Assembly: GCF_009925085.1 (NCBI RefSeq)
Contig: NZ_JAABNR010000012.1
Coordinates: 98,341-162,340, forward strand
DNA length: 64,000 nt
DNA from: Stagnihabitans tardus
GTDB lineage: Bacteria > Pseudomonadota > Alphaproteobacteria > Rhodobacterales > Rhodobacteraceae
Direction: 5' to 3'
The position numbers and the translations under genes are program-made. This document shows, piece by piece, positions 17,121 to 25,560 of the stretch. Within the stretch, counting starts at the first letter, position 1. Every line of letters starts with the position of its first letter. The notes below the pieces were generated by a model. The model worked only from the letters and a program-made list of their open reading frames with translations, did no database searches and was not told where the DNA came from.

Positions 17121-17474
17121 ATGAAACACCCGGTTGACGCCCATGTGGGCAAGCGTATCCGCCATCGGCGCTGGATGGTCGGCATCACGCAACAGCAACT
17201 GGCCGAAAAGGTCGGCATCAAGTTCCAGCAGGTTCAAAAGTATGAGACCGGGATGAACCGCGTTTCGGCCTCCCGTCTTTGGGACATCGCCGAAACCCTG
17301 GGCGTGTCGATCAGCTTCTTCTTCGAAGGTCTCTCGGGCGCCGAAACGGCCCAGACCAGCGACATGATGAACGACAAGGAGGCCGCCGAACTGGTGCGCT
17401 CCTACTACGCCATCCCCGAGGCCCAGCGTCGCCGCCTCTTCGATCTCGCCCGGGTTCTCTCCGAGGCTGCTTGA
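17121..17474 (+). CDS. XRE-family transcriptional regulator
   Basis: 117-residue DNA-binding protein. Residues about 10-65 form the helix-turn-helix: RIRHRRWMVGITQQQLAEKV and IKFQQVQKYETGMNRVSA. A helical tail of about 45 residues follows. It matches the layout of a regulator widespread in Rhizobiales and Rhodobacterales. The start at 17121 has AGGAG seven bases before it; the frame continues upstream to 16974 without coding look. hisN starts 47 bases after the stop. Confidence 0.88.
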   Translation: MKHPVDAHVGKRIRHRRWMVGITQQQLAEKVGIKFQQVQKYETGMNRVSASRLWDIAETLGVSISFFFEGLSGAETAQTSDMMNDKEAAELVRSYYAIPEAQRRRLFDLARVLSEAA

Positions 17475-17521
17475 CCGATCCGTCTCGCCCCTCTATCGCC
17501 GTTTCAGCGATGGAGGGCGGC

Positions 17522-18310
17522 ATGGACAAGACGCTGGCAGATGAGCTTATGAGCGTGGCCGATGCGCTGGCAGATGCAGCGCGCGCGGCCACGCTCTTGC
17601 ATTTCCGCACCGAGCTTTCGGCGGAAAACAAGGAGACCGACCGCTTCGATCCGGTGACCGTGGCCGACCGCCTGTCGGAAACCCGGATGCGCGAGATCCT
17701 TGCGGCGCGCAGGCCGCAGGACGGCATCCTGGGCGAGGAGTTCGGCACGACCACCGGGACCTCGGGCCTGACCTGGGTGCTGGACCCGATCGACGGGACG
17801 CGCAGCTACCTGGCGGGCACGCCGACCTGGGGCGTCTTGATCGCCGTCATGGATGAGACGGGGCCGATCTATGGCCTGATCGACCAACCCTATATCGGAG
17901 AACGTTTTTCGGGCGGCCTCGGCCGCGCCGAGGTCGTGGGGCCGATGGGCCGCCGCCAGCTCAAGACCCGCGCCGCGCGGCCCCTGTCGCAGGCCATCCT
18001 CTTCACCACCTTCCCCGAAGTCGGCACGCCGGAGGAGGGCGCAGCCTTCAACCGCGTCAAGGCCCAGGCCCGGATGACGCGCTATGGCACCGACTGCTAT
18101 GCCTATGGGCTCATCGCGGCGGGGCAGATCGACCTGGTGATCGAGGCGGGGCTCCAGGCCTATGACGTCCAGGGCCCCATCGCGGTGATCGAGGCGGCGG
18201 GCGGCGTCGTCACCAACTGGGAGGGTGGCCGCGCCCATATGGGCGGCCGCGTCCTGGCGGCGGCCAACAGGGCGATCCATGCCGAGGCCCTGGCGCTGTT
18301 GAACGCCTGA
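17522..18310 (+). CDS. hisN: inositol-monophosphatase-family histidinol-phosphatase
   Basis: 262-residue Mg-dependent phosphatase. The IMPase metal site is clear: GEEFG near residue 75, LDPIDGTRSY near 92 and AYDVQGPIAVIEAAGG near 215. The segment order fits the HisN branch (histidinol-phosphate phosphatase of histidine synthesis), common in alphaproteobacteria, but inositol- or other phosphate use cannot be excluded by eye. GGAGGG lies 4-10 bases before the ATG at 17522. Confidence 0.85.
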   Translation: MDKTLADELMSVADALADAARAATLLHFRTELSAENKETDRFDPVTVADRLSETRMREILAARRPQDGILGEEFGTTTGTSGLTWVLDPIDGTRSYLAGTPTWGVLIAVMDETGPIYGLIDQPYIGERFSGGLGRAEVVGPMGRRQLKTRAARPLSQAILFTTFPEVGTPEEGAAFNRVKAQARMTRYGTDCYAYGLIAAGQIDLVIEAGLQAYDVQGPIAVIEAAGGVVTNWEGGRAHMGGRVLAAANRAIHAEALALLNA

Positions 18311-18535
18311 GCCGGGCTTCCGGCCTCGCCCTGGCCAAGGTCGAGCCGAAATCGGCTTGTCGGCTGTCGTGTCGCAAAACCAGGCGGCTTGATCTTTCGG
18401 CCTGAGCGGAAAGAGTTTCCGCTGGCCTCCCCCTTTGTCTGCGCCCGCCTTTCTGGCACTCTGTCCCCGCGCGAGTCCTTCTCCCCTTCTGTCGCGCAGA
18501 TGACCCGGCACCGAAGGGGGTGAAAGGGTCCTCTC

Positions 18536-19861
18536 ATGTCCGAAATCCTGATCCGTGGTGGCCATGTCCTGACGATGGACCAGAGAGCCGAGTTCGAGGG
18601 CGATGTCCTGATCCGGGATGGCGTGATCGTGGCGGTTGGGCCGGGCCTGACGACGCAGGGCCGCGTGGTTCAGGCGCGGGGCAGGGTGGTGACGCCGGGC
18701 CTCGTGAACACCCACCATCACCTGTACCAAAGCCTCACCCGGGCGGTTCCCGGCGGTCAGGATGCGCTGCTCTTTGGCTGGCTGAAGACGCTCTACCCGA
18801 TCTGGGCGAAGTTCGGGCCGGAGGAGATCTTCACCTCGACCCAGGTGGGCCTCGCGGAACTGGCGCTGTCGGGCTGCACCCTGACCAGCGACCACCTTTA
18901 TCTTTACCCCAACGGCTCGCGCCTGGATGATTCCATCGCGGCGGCGGCAGAGGTCGGCCTGCGCTTTCACCCGACGCGCGGCGCCATGTCGATCGGCGAG
19001 AGTGACGGCGGTTTGCCGCCCGACAGCCTGGTCGAACGCGAGCCCGCGATCCTGGAAGACATGATCCGCCTGGTCGATGCCCACCACGACCCGCGCCCGG
19101 GCGCCATGGTCCGCGTGGGTCTTGCCCCCTGTTCGCCCTTCAGCGTCTCGCGCGATCTTATGCGCGAGGCGGCGATCCTGGCCCGGGACAAGAAGGTCAT
19201 GCTCCACACCCACCTGGCCGAGAATGACGAGGACATCGCCTATAGCCTCGCCAAGTTCGGCTGCCGCCCGGGTCAATATGTCGAGGATCTGGGCTGGACG
19301 GGCGATGACGTCTGGCATGCCCATTGTGTCAAGCTGAATAGTTCGGAAATTGCAATGTTTGCCGGGTCAGGCACCGGGATTGCCCATTGCCCATGTTCGA
19401 ATTGTCGCCTCGGCTCGGGCATCGCGCCCATCCGCCAGATGCGGGATGCCGGGGTGAAGGTGGGGCTCGGCGTCGATGGATCGGCCTCCAACGACATGGG
19501 CAACCTGATCGCCGAGGCCCGCCAGGCCATGCTCCTCCAGCGCGTCTCGCGCGGGGCCGATGCCATGTCCGCGCGTGAGGCCCTGGAGATCGCGACCCTC
19601 GGCGGCGCCCGGGTCCTGGGCCGCGACGACTGCGGCATGATCGCCCCGGGCAAGCGCGCCGATATCGCAATCTGGGACACCAGCGGCATCGAAAGCGCCG
19701 GCTCCTGGGACCCCGCCGCCCTGGTCCTGGCTGGGCCTACCCGCGTGCATGACCTCTTCGTCGAGGGCCGCCAGGTCGTGGGCTCCGGCCAGATGCTGAC
19801 CATCGATCTGCCCCGTGTGATCGAGCGGCAAAACCATCTGGCCCGCCGCTTGGCCGCGTGA
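18536..19861 (+). CDS. 8-oxoguanine deaminase (amidohydrolase family)
   Basis: 441-residue zinc/iron amidohydrolase of the AtzB/TrzN-like group that turns 8-oxoguanine into urate. Metal-site motifs: NTHHHLYQ near residue 60, HTHLAENDED near 222, and GVDGSASND near 318 (metal Asp). FGWLKTLYPIW near residue 80 is typical of the 8-oxoguanine branch. Its TGA overlaps the GTG of rraB, and guaD lies just beyond, so a purine-base salvage/degradation role is supported by context. Confidence 0.85.
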   Translation: MSEILIRGGHVLTMDQRAEFEGDVLIRDGVIVAVGPGLTTQGRVVQARGRVVTPGLVNTHHHLYQSLTRAVPGGQDALLFGWLKTLYPIWAKFGPEEIFTSTQVGLAELALSGCTLTSDHLYLYPNGSRLDDSIAAAAEVGLRFHPTRGAMSIGESDGGLPPDSLVEREPAILEDMIRLVDAHHDPRPGAMVRVGLAPCSPFSVSRDLMREAAILARDKKVMLHTHLAENDEDIAYSLAKFGCRPGQYVEDLGWTGDDVWHAHCVKLNSSEIAMFAGSGTGIAHCPCSNCRLGSGIAPIRQMRDAGVKVGLGVDGSASNDMGNLIAEARQAMLLQRVSRGADAMSAREALEIATLGGARVLGRDDCGMIAPGKRADIAIWDTSGIESAGSWDPAALVLAGPTRVHDLFVEGRQVVGSGQMLTIDLPRVIERQNHLARRLAA

Positions 19862-20196
19862 TACCCAAGACCATGCGCCACAATTTCGAAGCCCAACGCC
19901 GCGAGACCTTCGACACCTTCCGCGACATGCCGAAGGGGCCGAAGCTCCCTGACCGCGCCCCGGTCGATTTCCTCTTCCTGCCCGAGGAAGAGGAGGCCCG
20001 CTATGACGCGCTCGGCAAGGCCCTGCGCGCCAAGGGCTTCGACGTGACCCGCGACGACGACCTCCTCGTCGCCACGATCACCCTGGCCATCAAGCCCGAA
20101 GCGATCTGGGAGGCCGAACGCCTCGCCACCGAAATCGCCCTCGGCTTCGACTTCTACCCCGACGGCTGGGACCTGGGCGTCGAGGATCAAGCGTAA
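19858..20196 (+). CDS. rraB: RraB-family ribonuclease E inhibitor
   Basis: 112-residue acidic protein of the RraB family, which in E. coli binds RNase E and lowers its activity. It shows VDFLFLPEEEEARYDALGKAL and the closing GFDFYPDGWDLGVED. The GTG at 19858 overlaps the upstream stop (GTGA), which favours coupled translation; ATG at 19873 is an alternative. Inhibition of RNase E by this alphaproteobacterial form is inferred from the family only. Confidence 0.85.
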   Translation: MIPKTMRHNFEAQRRETFDTFRDMPKGPKLPDRAPVDFLFLPEEEEARYDALGKALRAKGFDVTRDDDLLVATITLAIKPEAIWEAERLATEIALGFDFYPDGWDLGVEDQA

Positions 20197-20213
20197 AGGG
20201 CTGAGGCCCTGGT

Positions 20214-20241
20214 TTCATCTTTTCAAAAATATCCCGGGAGG
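20214..20241 (-). repeat. dispersed intergenic motif, diverged inverted copy
   Basis: Read on the minus strand this is CTCCCGGGATATTTTTGAAA followed by AGATGAAA, related to the copies at 1810 and 8452 (CCCGxGGATATTT...TGAAA). Confidence 0.35.
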
Positions 20242-20244
20242 GGT

Positions 20245-20268
20245 TTGGGGAGGGCTGGCCCTCCCCAA
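20245..20268. terminator. bidirectional hairpin between rraB and guaD
   Basis: TTGGGGAGGGC-TG-GCCCTCCCCAA, 11-base perfect arms, between two convergent genes. Confidence 0.7.
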
Positions 20269-20272
20269 GCGG

Positions 20273-21535
20273 TCAACGCGCGATTCCCCCCACCCAGACC
20301 GCCCTGATTGCCCGATCATCGCCCAGCATGATCGTGGGGAAGACCTGCTCCCAGATATCCTCGGCCCGGCGCGTCGCCTGTTCGATGGCGGCGGTGCTCT
20401 TCAGGTTGACGACCACCAGGTCCGCCTCCATCCCCGATGCGATGTTGCCGACCTTGCCTTCCGCCCGCAAAGCCCGCGCCGAACCGCAGGTCGCCAGCCA
20501 CCAAAGCTGTGACGGGTGCAAAGCCTGACCGCGCAGCTGCGCCACCTCATAGGCCGCCGCCATGGTCCGCAGCATCGAAAAGGACGACCCGCCCCCGGTG
20601 TCGGTCGCCAGCCCCACCCTGAGGCGCGCGGCCAGCCCCATGTCGAAAAGCCCCGAGCCGATGAAGGTGTTGGACGTCGGGCAATGCACCAGCGAGGCCC
20701 CGGCCTCCTCCAACCGCGCCCGCTCGCGGGGGGTCAGGTGGATGGCATGGCCATAGACCGCCCCCTCGCGCAGCAGCCCTTGCGCCTCGTAAGTATCGAG
20801 ATAATCACGGCTTTGCGGGAAGAGCTCCTTGACCCAGGCGATCTCGTCGACCTGTTCCGACAGATGGGTCTGCATCAGGCAATCGGGATACTCGCGCCAA
20901 AGCCCACCCAGGGCCGCCAGTTGCTCGGGCGTCGAGGTGGGCGAGAACCGCGGCGTGATCACGTAAGAGAGCCGCTCCACCCCATGCCATTTCTCCAAAA
21001 GCGCCTTGCTGTCGTCATAGGCCGATTGCGCCGTGTCGCAGAGGCCCGGGGGCGCATTGCGGTCCATGCAGGTCTTGCCCGTCCAGGCCCGCATTCCCCG
21101 GGCGCGGGCGCCTGCAAAAAACGCATCCACCGAGGCGGGATGGATCGTGGAATAGGAACACATCGAGGTCGTCCCATGCGCCAGGGCCAGGTCGAAATAG
21201 CGCTCTGCCACCTCCGACGCATAGGCGGGATCGGCGAAGCGCATCTCTTCGGGGAAAGTATAGGTGTTCAGCCAGTCGATCAGCCTTTTCCCCCAACTCG
21301 CGATGATCGCGGTCTGGGGGTAATGGACATGGGCGTCGATGAACCCGGCCGAGATCAGGTCCTGGCCATAATCGGTGACCCGGGCCTCCGGATAGGCCGC
21401 CCGCAAGGCCCGGGCCCCGCCGCGCGCGAGGATCCGCCCGCCCTCGATCACCAGCGCCTCGTCCAGCCGCGCCGTGCCGCCCGCGAAGGCGTCACCCGCA
21501 AAGGACAGGACCTGTCCCATCAGCAAATCGGCCAT
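20273..21535 (-). CDS. guaD: guanine deaminase
   Basis: 420-residue zinc amidohydrolase that turns guanine into xanthine. Visible motifs: DAHVHYPQT near residue 67 (zinc HxH), MQTHLSEQVDEI near 222 (zinc His), VYGHAIHL near 265 and LATDTGGGSSFSML near 313 (zinc Asp). It sits convergent to the 8-oxoguanine deaminase-rraB pair, which puts two purine-base deaminases side by side. A promoter with TTTACC (21584-21589), 17 bases and TAGAAT (21561-21566) can be read upstream on the minus strand. Confidence 0.95.
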   Translation of the reverse strand: MADLLMGQVLSFAGDAFAGGTARLDEALVIEGGRILARGGARALRAAYPEARVTDYGQDLISAGFIDAHVHYPQTAIIASWGKRLIDWLNTYTFPEEMRFADPAYASEVAERYFDLALAHGTTSMCSYSTIHPASVDAFFAGARARGMRAWTGKTCMDRNAPPGLCDTAQSAYDDSKALLEKWHGVERLSYVITPRFSPTSTPEQLAALGGLWREYPDCLMQTHLSEQVDEIAWVKELFPQSRDYLDTYEAQGLLREGAVYGHAIHLTPRERARLEEAGASLVHCPTSNTFIGSGLFDMGLAARLRVGLATDTGGGSSFSMLRTMAAAYEVAQLRGQALHPSQLWWLATCGSARALRAEGKVGNIASGMEADLVVVNLKSTAAIEQATRRAEDIWEQVFPTIMLGDDRAIRAVWVGGIAR

Positions 21536-21587
21536 GACGCTCTCCCCTGTCGTTGCCGCAATTCTAGGCGTCGCAGGCGGCGGGGTA

Positions 21588-21700
21588 AATTCCTTGGGGC
21601 TGCCGTTTGATGGAAACTGCTTTCTGCAAGCGGAAGGTAATGGCCGCAGCAGGGGTTTGCCGATATTATGAACAAGGGAGAGCCGGGTTTTTCATCGGCT
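21588..21700 (+). ncRNA. candidate structured RNA in the leader of fcl (6S RNA by synteny?)
   Basis: The 178-base guaD-fcl gap can fold on the plus strand into one long irregular hairpin: TTCCTTG (from 21590) with CAAGGGA (near 21673), GCTGC with GCAGC, CGTT with AATG, then CTTTC with GGAAG, followed by AGCCG/CGGCT (21681-21700). In Rhodobacter sphaeroides the 6S RNA gene lies upstream of a 5-formyltetrahydrofolate cyclo-ligase gene, so the place fits. The gap is tight for a full 6S RNA and no strong promoter is seen, so this may only be a leader hairpin. Confidence 0.3.
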
Positions 21701-21713
21701 GGGGTGGCAGGGC

Positions 21714-22259
21714 ATGGACGACATCAAGGCGCTCGCGCGGAGGGCCGCTTTCGCGAGGCGCAAAGAGGCTTTTTCTCGCGGGCAGGGGCAGGCGGCAGAG
21801 ATCCTGGCCGATGTGCTGGCGGGATATGCGCAACTGGCCCTGTCGGGCTATATGCCAATGCGGACCGAGATCGACCCGCTGCCCGCCATGGCGCGCCATA
21901 TCGGCCCGGTGGGTGTGCCGGTGATCACCGCCCCCGCGACGCCTCTGCGGTTCCGCCAATGGACGCCCGAGGCCCCGATGATGACCGGCGATTTCGGCGC
22001 GCTGATCCCCTCCGAGGGCGCCTGGATCGAGCCCCAGGTCATGATCGCCCCGCTTCTGGCCTTTGACGCCAGGGGCTTTCGGCTGGGCTATGGCGGGGGC
22101 TTCTATGACCGCACGGTCCAGGCCCTGCGCGCGCGCCACAAGGTCACGGTCATTGGCTTTGCCTTTGCCGCGCAGGAGGTGGACGAGGTGCCGATCGACG
22201 AACACGACCAGCGGCTTGATGCCATCGTGACAGAAGAGGGCGTGCGATGGTTCGTGTAA
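21714..22259 (+). CDS. 5-formyltetrahydrofolate cyclo-ligase
   Basis: 181-residue enzyme that converts 5-formyl-THF to 5,10-methenyl-THF with ATP. The GYGGGFYDRT motif near residue 125 is the family's phosphate-binding signature, and SGYMPMRTEIDPLP near 44 fits the folate site. The last 13 bases overlap the next gene. The R. sphaeroides relative (salS) is linked to salt stress and 6S RNA; that is known elsewhere, not shown here. Confidence 0.93.
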   Translation: MDDIKALARRAAFARRKEAFSRGQGQAAEILADVLAGYAQLALSGYMPMRTEIDPLPAMARHIGPVGVPVITAPATPLRFRQWTPEAPMMTGDFGALIPSEGAWIEPQVMIAPLLAFDARGFRLGYGGGFYDRTVQALRARHKVTVIGFAFAAQEVDEVPIDEHDQRLDAIVTEEGVRWFV

Positions 22260-22795
22260 TCCTGTGCCTTTGGCTTCTGGCTGGCCCTGCGGCTGCGGCT
22301 TGCGTCGATCTGCCCAAGGCCGCCATCTCAGATACCGGAGAGCGGGTGGATTTCCTCGCCCGCTCGGGCGGCGATGTGACTTACGAAACGGTGATGTCGA
22401 ACGGCAAGATCGGCCAGTCCACAATGCGCAACGGCTTTTTCCAGATGCGCATGGCGATCAAGGGGGAAGTGGCGGAACGGGTCTTTACCTGGCCCGAGCA
22501 GCTGCCTTTGCCCGAGGAATTGCCACTCGATCAGCCCGTGACCTTCAAGGGCACCATGACCGACGGGCAGAAGTCCGGAGAAGTGACCATGACCCTGACG
22601 GCGCTGCGCCACGAGACAGTGTCTCTTGGGGGCTGCGACTACCCGGTGATCGTGGTCAACCGCGAGATGTGGATGAACGGACAGCCCTGGATTGCCATGA
22701 CCGTCTGGTATGCCCCGACCCAAGCCATGCCCCTGCAATACGCACCCGACATGAACGACCCCACCACGCTTCGCCGCATGGTCAGGCTTGAGTGA
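22247..22795 (+). CDS. exported protein of unknown function
   Basis: 182-residue protein starting MVRVILCLWLLAGPAAAACV, a signal peptide with a probable cut after AAA-A. The mature part has two cysteines, is about 160 residues and has no motif I recognise; it looks beta-rich. The start overlaps the end of fcl by 13 bases in another frame, which suggests coupling. It is convergent with the AAA ATPase gene, whose stop is the next base. Periplasmic location is inferred from the signal. Confidence 0.7.
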   Translation: MVRVILCLWLLAGPAAAACVDLPKAAISDTGERVDFLARSGGDVTYETVMSNGKIGQSTMRNGFFQMRMAIKGEVAERVFTWPEQLPLPEELPLDQPVTFKGTMTDGQKSGEVTMTLTALRHETVSLGGCDYPVIVVNREMWMNGQPWIAMTVWYAPTQAMPLQYAPDMNDPTTLRRMVRLE

Positions 22796-24118
22796 TCACT
22801 TCGCGATCTTTTCGTCCCGCACGAACATGTTGCCCCAGGCGCGGTCGATGAGCTCGGGGGTCATCTGGTAGGGGATGCCCTCGAACTCGCAGATGGCGAT
22901 CATCTGGTCGATCAGGAAGACCGGCTGGTAGTTGGCGAAATTGTTGTTGATCGTCGGATACTTGACCTTCAACAGATGCAAAAGCGCGGTCTCGTCCAGC
23001 GGCATCTTCTTCTTGCGGGCCACCATGGCGAAGATCTTCAGGAAGTTGTCCTGGCTGGGCCCGTCGATCTTGATCTTGAAGAAGATCCGCCGCAAAGCCG
23101 CGCCGTCGAAAATCTCGTTCGGGTGGAAGTTGGTCGAGAAGATGACCAGCGTGTCGAAGGGCACCGTGAATTTTTCGCCCGATTGCAGCGAGAGGATGTC
23201 GCGGCTTTCTTCCAGGGGCACGATCCAGCGGTTCACCAGCTTCTGCGGCGGCTCGGCCTGGCGGCCCAAGTCGTCGACGATGAAGATGCCGCCCGAGGAT
23301 TTCAACTGCAGGGGGGCCTGGTAGGTGCGGGCGACGGGGTTGTATTTCAGGTCCAGCATGTCGAGGGAAAGTTCACCCCCCGTGATGACCGAGGGCCGGT
23401 CGCACATGACATAGCGGGTGTCGAAACGAAGCCCGCTGCGGCGGAGCGCGGTCGGGTCATCGACCTGCTCCACGGCGGCAGAATGGACGATCGGGTCATA
23501 GACCGTGATGATCTGGCCGGAGTATTCGATGGCGCGGGGGATATAGACCTTGTCGCCCAGGGCCGCCCGGATGCCGTTGGAAATAGAGGATTTCCCGTTG
23601 CCCGGCGGGCCATACATCAGGATGGACCGCCCCGAACCCACGGCAGGCCCGAGGTTTCCGATCAGGTCATCGGGCAGGATCAGGTGGCCCATGCCCTTCA
23701 TCAGGTTGTCGCGCGTGATCTTCATGTTGCGCACGGACTGCCGCTTGACCTGTTCGGTATAGGCCGCCAGGGGCACGGGCATGGCGCCGTAATACTCCGA
23801 CTGCGACAGCGCGTCCAAGGCCCGCGCCTTGCCGCCATCGGTCAGCTGATAGCCCATCTCGCCGCCCGAGGTCGCATGCAGCGTCCCCGTGGCCTCGACG
23901 AGGCGCTGCTGGCGGGCCATGTCGATCAGCTCTTGCACCAGGGTGCCGGGCAGGCAGATCACCCGGGCCAGCGCCGAGACCTGGTCCAGGTTCATCCGGA
24001 ACATGGTCTTCAACAGCAGGTCCCGCATCATCACGATCGAGATCCCGACCTCGTCCAGCGTCTTGGGCTGGGCGGGAGGGGTGACGCCCGAGGCGGGCGG
24101 GGCGACTTGCATGTTCAT
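22796..24118 (-). CDS. AAA-type ATPase next to the tad locus
   Basis: 440-residue ATPase. The first 150 residues are helical and contain LLLKTMFRMNLDQVSALARV; the ATPase core follows with Walker A GPPGNGKSS near residue 170, Walker B IFIVDDLG near 280 and an arginine-rich AALRRIFFKIKI segment near 345. The start at 24118 is chosen because GAGG sits seven bases upstream. It is transcribed in the same direction as the tad genes, 69 bases after the prepilin peptidase gene. Related ATPases are widespread in alphaproteobacteria; their role is unknown. Confidence 0.75.
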   Translation of the reverse strand: MNMQVAPPASGVTPPAQPKTLDEVGISIVMMRDLLLKTMFRMNLDQVSALARVICLPGTLVQELIDMARQQRLVEATGTLHATSGGEMGYQLTDGGKARALDALSQSEYYGAMPVPLAAYTEQVKRQSVRNMKITRDNLMKGMGHLILPDDLIGNLGPAVGSGRSILMYGPPGNGKSSISNGIRAALGDKVYIPRAIEYSGQIITVYDPIVHSAAVEQVDDPTALRRSGLRFDTRYVMCDRPSVITGGELSLDMLDLKYNPVARTYQAPLQLKSSGGIFIVDDLGRQAEPPQKLVNRWIVPLEESRDILSLQSGEKFTVPFDTLVIFSTNFHPNEIFDGAALRRIFFKIKIDGPSQDNFLKIFAMVARKKKMPLDETALLHLLKVKYPTINNNFANYQPVFLIDQMIAICEFEGIPYQMTPELIDRAWGNMFVRDEKIAK

Positions 24119-24187
24119 CTCGGCACCTCGCATGAATATCCGCCTCTTCTACCCGTCAAAAAGGGCAGAGTGATGGCAGCGGCTTGG

Positions 24188-24676
24188 CTATTTCATCGCC
24201 TCTGAGAGCAGGTAAAACACCAGGATGCCGCTGAGGCAGAGGCCGAAGGGCATGTAGCGCTTGCGCTTCCAGCTTTCCCAATCGGGGGTGGCAGCGGTCA
24301 CGGCGGGGATGGCTTTGGCCAGGCGGTGGCAGGCCAGGCCGCCGATCATGCAGGCCGAGATGAGGAAAAGCGAGAAACGCAGGTCGGCCTGGACGAAGAA
24401 GGGCGCCATGGCGGTGGCGAATTTCACGTCGCCTGCGCCCACGCCCATGACGAGATAGGTGATGAAGCCCACGACAAAGGCGATGGCCGCAAAGCCAAAG
24501 CCCCAAAGCCAGTCCGACCAGGGCATGACGAAGGGCCCGATGACCAGCCAGACCGCCCCAAGGGCCAGCACGGCGAGGTTGGGGATCTTCATGGTCGAAA
24601 GGTCTTTCCAGCTGACCCAGATGGCGATGACCAGGGTAAAGGGCAGGAAGATCAGGGCAGAGGTTGCAGGCATCAT
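24188..24676 (-). CDS. cpaA: prepilin peptidase of the Tad pilus (A24 family)
   Basis: 162-residue inner-membrane aspartic protease that cuts Flp prepilins. It has four to five hydrophobic segments. The two catalytic Asp positions of A24 proteases are visible: WKDLSTMKIPN near residue 24 and the GxGD motif in MGVGAGDVKFAT near residue 80. It lacks the methylase half of PilD, as is normal for TadV/CpaA. The start overlaps the stop of the TPR lipoprotein gene (ATGATG, ATGA junction); ATG at 24673 is equally possible. Confidence 0.88.
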   Translation of the reverse strand: MMPATSALIFLPFTLVIAIWVSWKDLSTMKIPNLAVLALGAVWLVIGPFVMPWSDWLWGFGFAAIAFVVGFITYLVMGVGAGDVKFATAMAPFFVQADLRFSLFLISACMIGGLACHRLAKAIPAVTAATPDWESWKRKRYMPFGLCLSGILVFYLLSEAMK

Positions 24677-25524
24677 TGGCCCTCCAGCGCGGCGAGGCTG
24701 CGGGCGGCCTCTTCGAAATAGGTGGGGGCGGTGTCGACGGCCTCTTGCAGCAAGCGCTTGCCCGTCGTCGGATCGCCCTGTTTCACGGCGGCAAGGCCAG
24801 CGGTGTAAAGCAGTTTCGCCCGTTCATCCTGCGTCATGGTGATCACGGGCAGGTCGTATTTGCGCTGCAGCGCGCGGGCCATGACCAGGTTGTTCTTGGC
24901 GGTGAACATCTTGGAATCATAGGTCAAAGCCTGAAGGAAGAGCTTCTCGGCCCCCGGACCATCGCCCCGCGTCAGCTTGGAAAAGCCCCAGTTGTTCAGG
25001 ATCGACTGCGGCTTGTTCGTCAGGCCCACGGCGACGGAGTAAAAGCTGTCGGCCTTCTTCCAGTCCTTCTTGCTGTCGGCCACCATGGCCTCAAGCCGAT
25101 AGCGCTCATAGGTCTCGACCGTGGGCGGGATCGCGTTCAACGTCGCCGCCGCCTTGTCCCACTCGTTCGACCGGATCAGCACATCGGCGAGCGCCAGGCG
25201 GTCGTCGTCATTGGCCTCGGGCAGGGCGAGGATCTCGCCCAAGGTCGCGGTGGCCTCGGCGTAAAGCCCGGCGCGGGACTGGCTGCGGGCGAGGCCGCGC
25301 TTGAGGTCCAGGTTGTCGGGCGTGACGGCCAGCGCGTTCTTGAAATAATTCACCGCCTCCATCGGATCGGCGACGGTCAGCATGATATCGGTCAGGTTGG
25401 ATTGGTCGACGGCCTGGGCCTCGGCGACGGCGCGGTCGGCCTCTTCGCGGCTGAGGCCCTGTTGACAACCGGCCAGAAGACCCGCGCCCAGAAGGCACAG
25501 GACCAGAAGATTGGGGTGGCGCAT
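24673..25524 (-). CDS. tadD: TadD-like TPR lipoprotein
   Basis: 283-residue lipoprotein: signal MRHPNLLVLCLLGAGLLAGC with lipobox LLAGC, then tetratricopeptide repeats across about residues 55-230 (for example NNWGFSKLTRGDGPGAEKLF). TadD proteins act as pilotins or scaffolds for the Tad secretin at the outer membrane. It is the second of two TPR lipoproteins in the locus and overlaps the prepilin peptidase gene. Confidence 0.85.
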   Translation of the reverse strand: MRHPNLLVLCLLGAGLLAGCQQGLSREEADRAVAEAQAVDQSNLTDIMLTVADPMEAVNYFKNALAVTPDNLDLKRGLARSQSRAGLYAEATATLGEILALPEANDDDRLALADVLIRSNEWDKAAATLNAIPPTVETYERYRLEAMVADSKKDWKKADSFYSVAVGLTNKPQSILNNWGFSKLTRGDGPGAEKLFLQALTYDSKMFTAKNNLVMARALQRKYDLPVITMTQDERAKLLYTAGLAAVKQGDPTTGKRLLQEAVDTAPTYFEEAARSLAALEGQ

Positions 25525-25560
25525 TTTGCGTCCTTTTGCTGCTCGAACCCGGAAGGGCGC

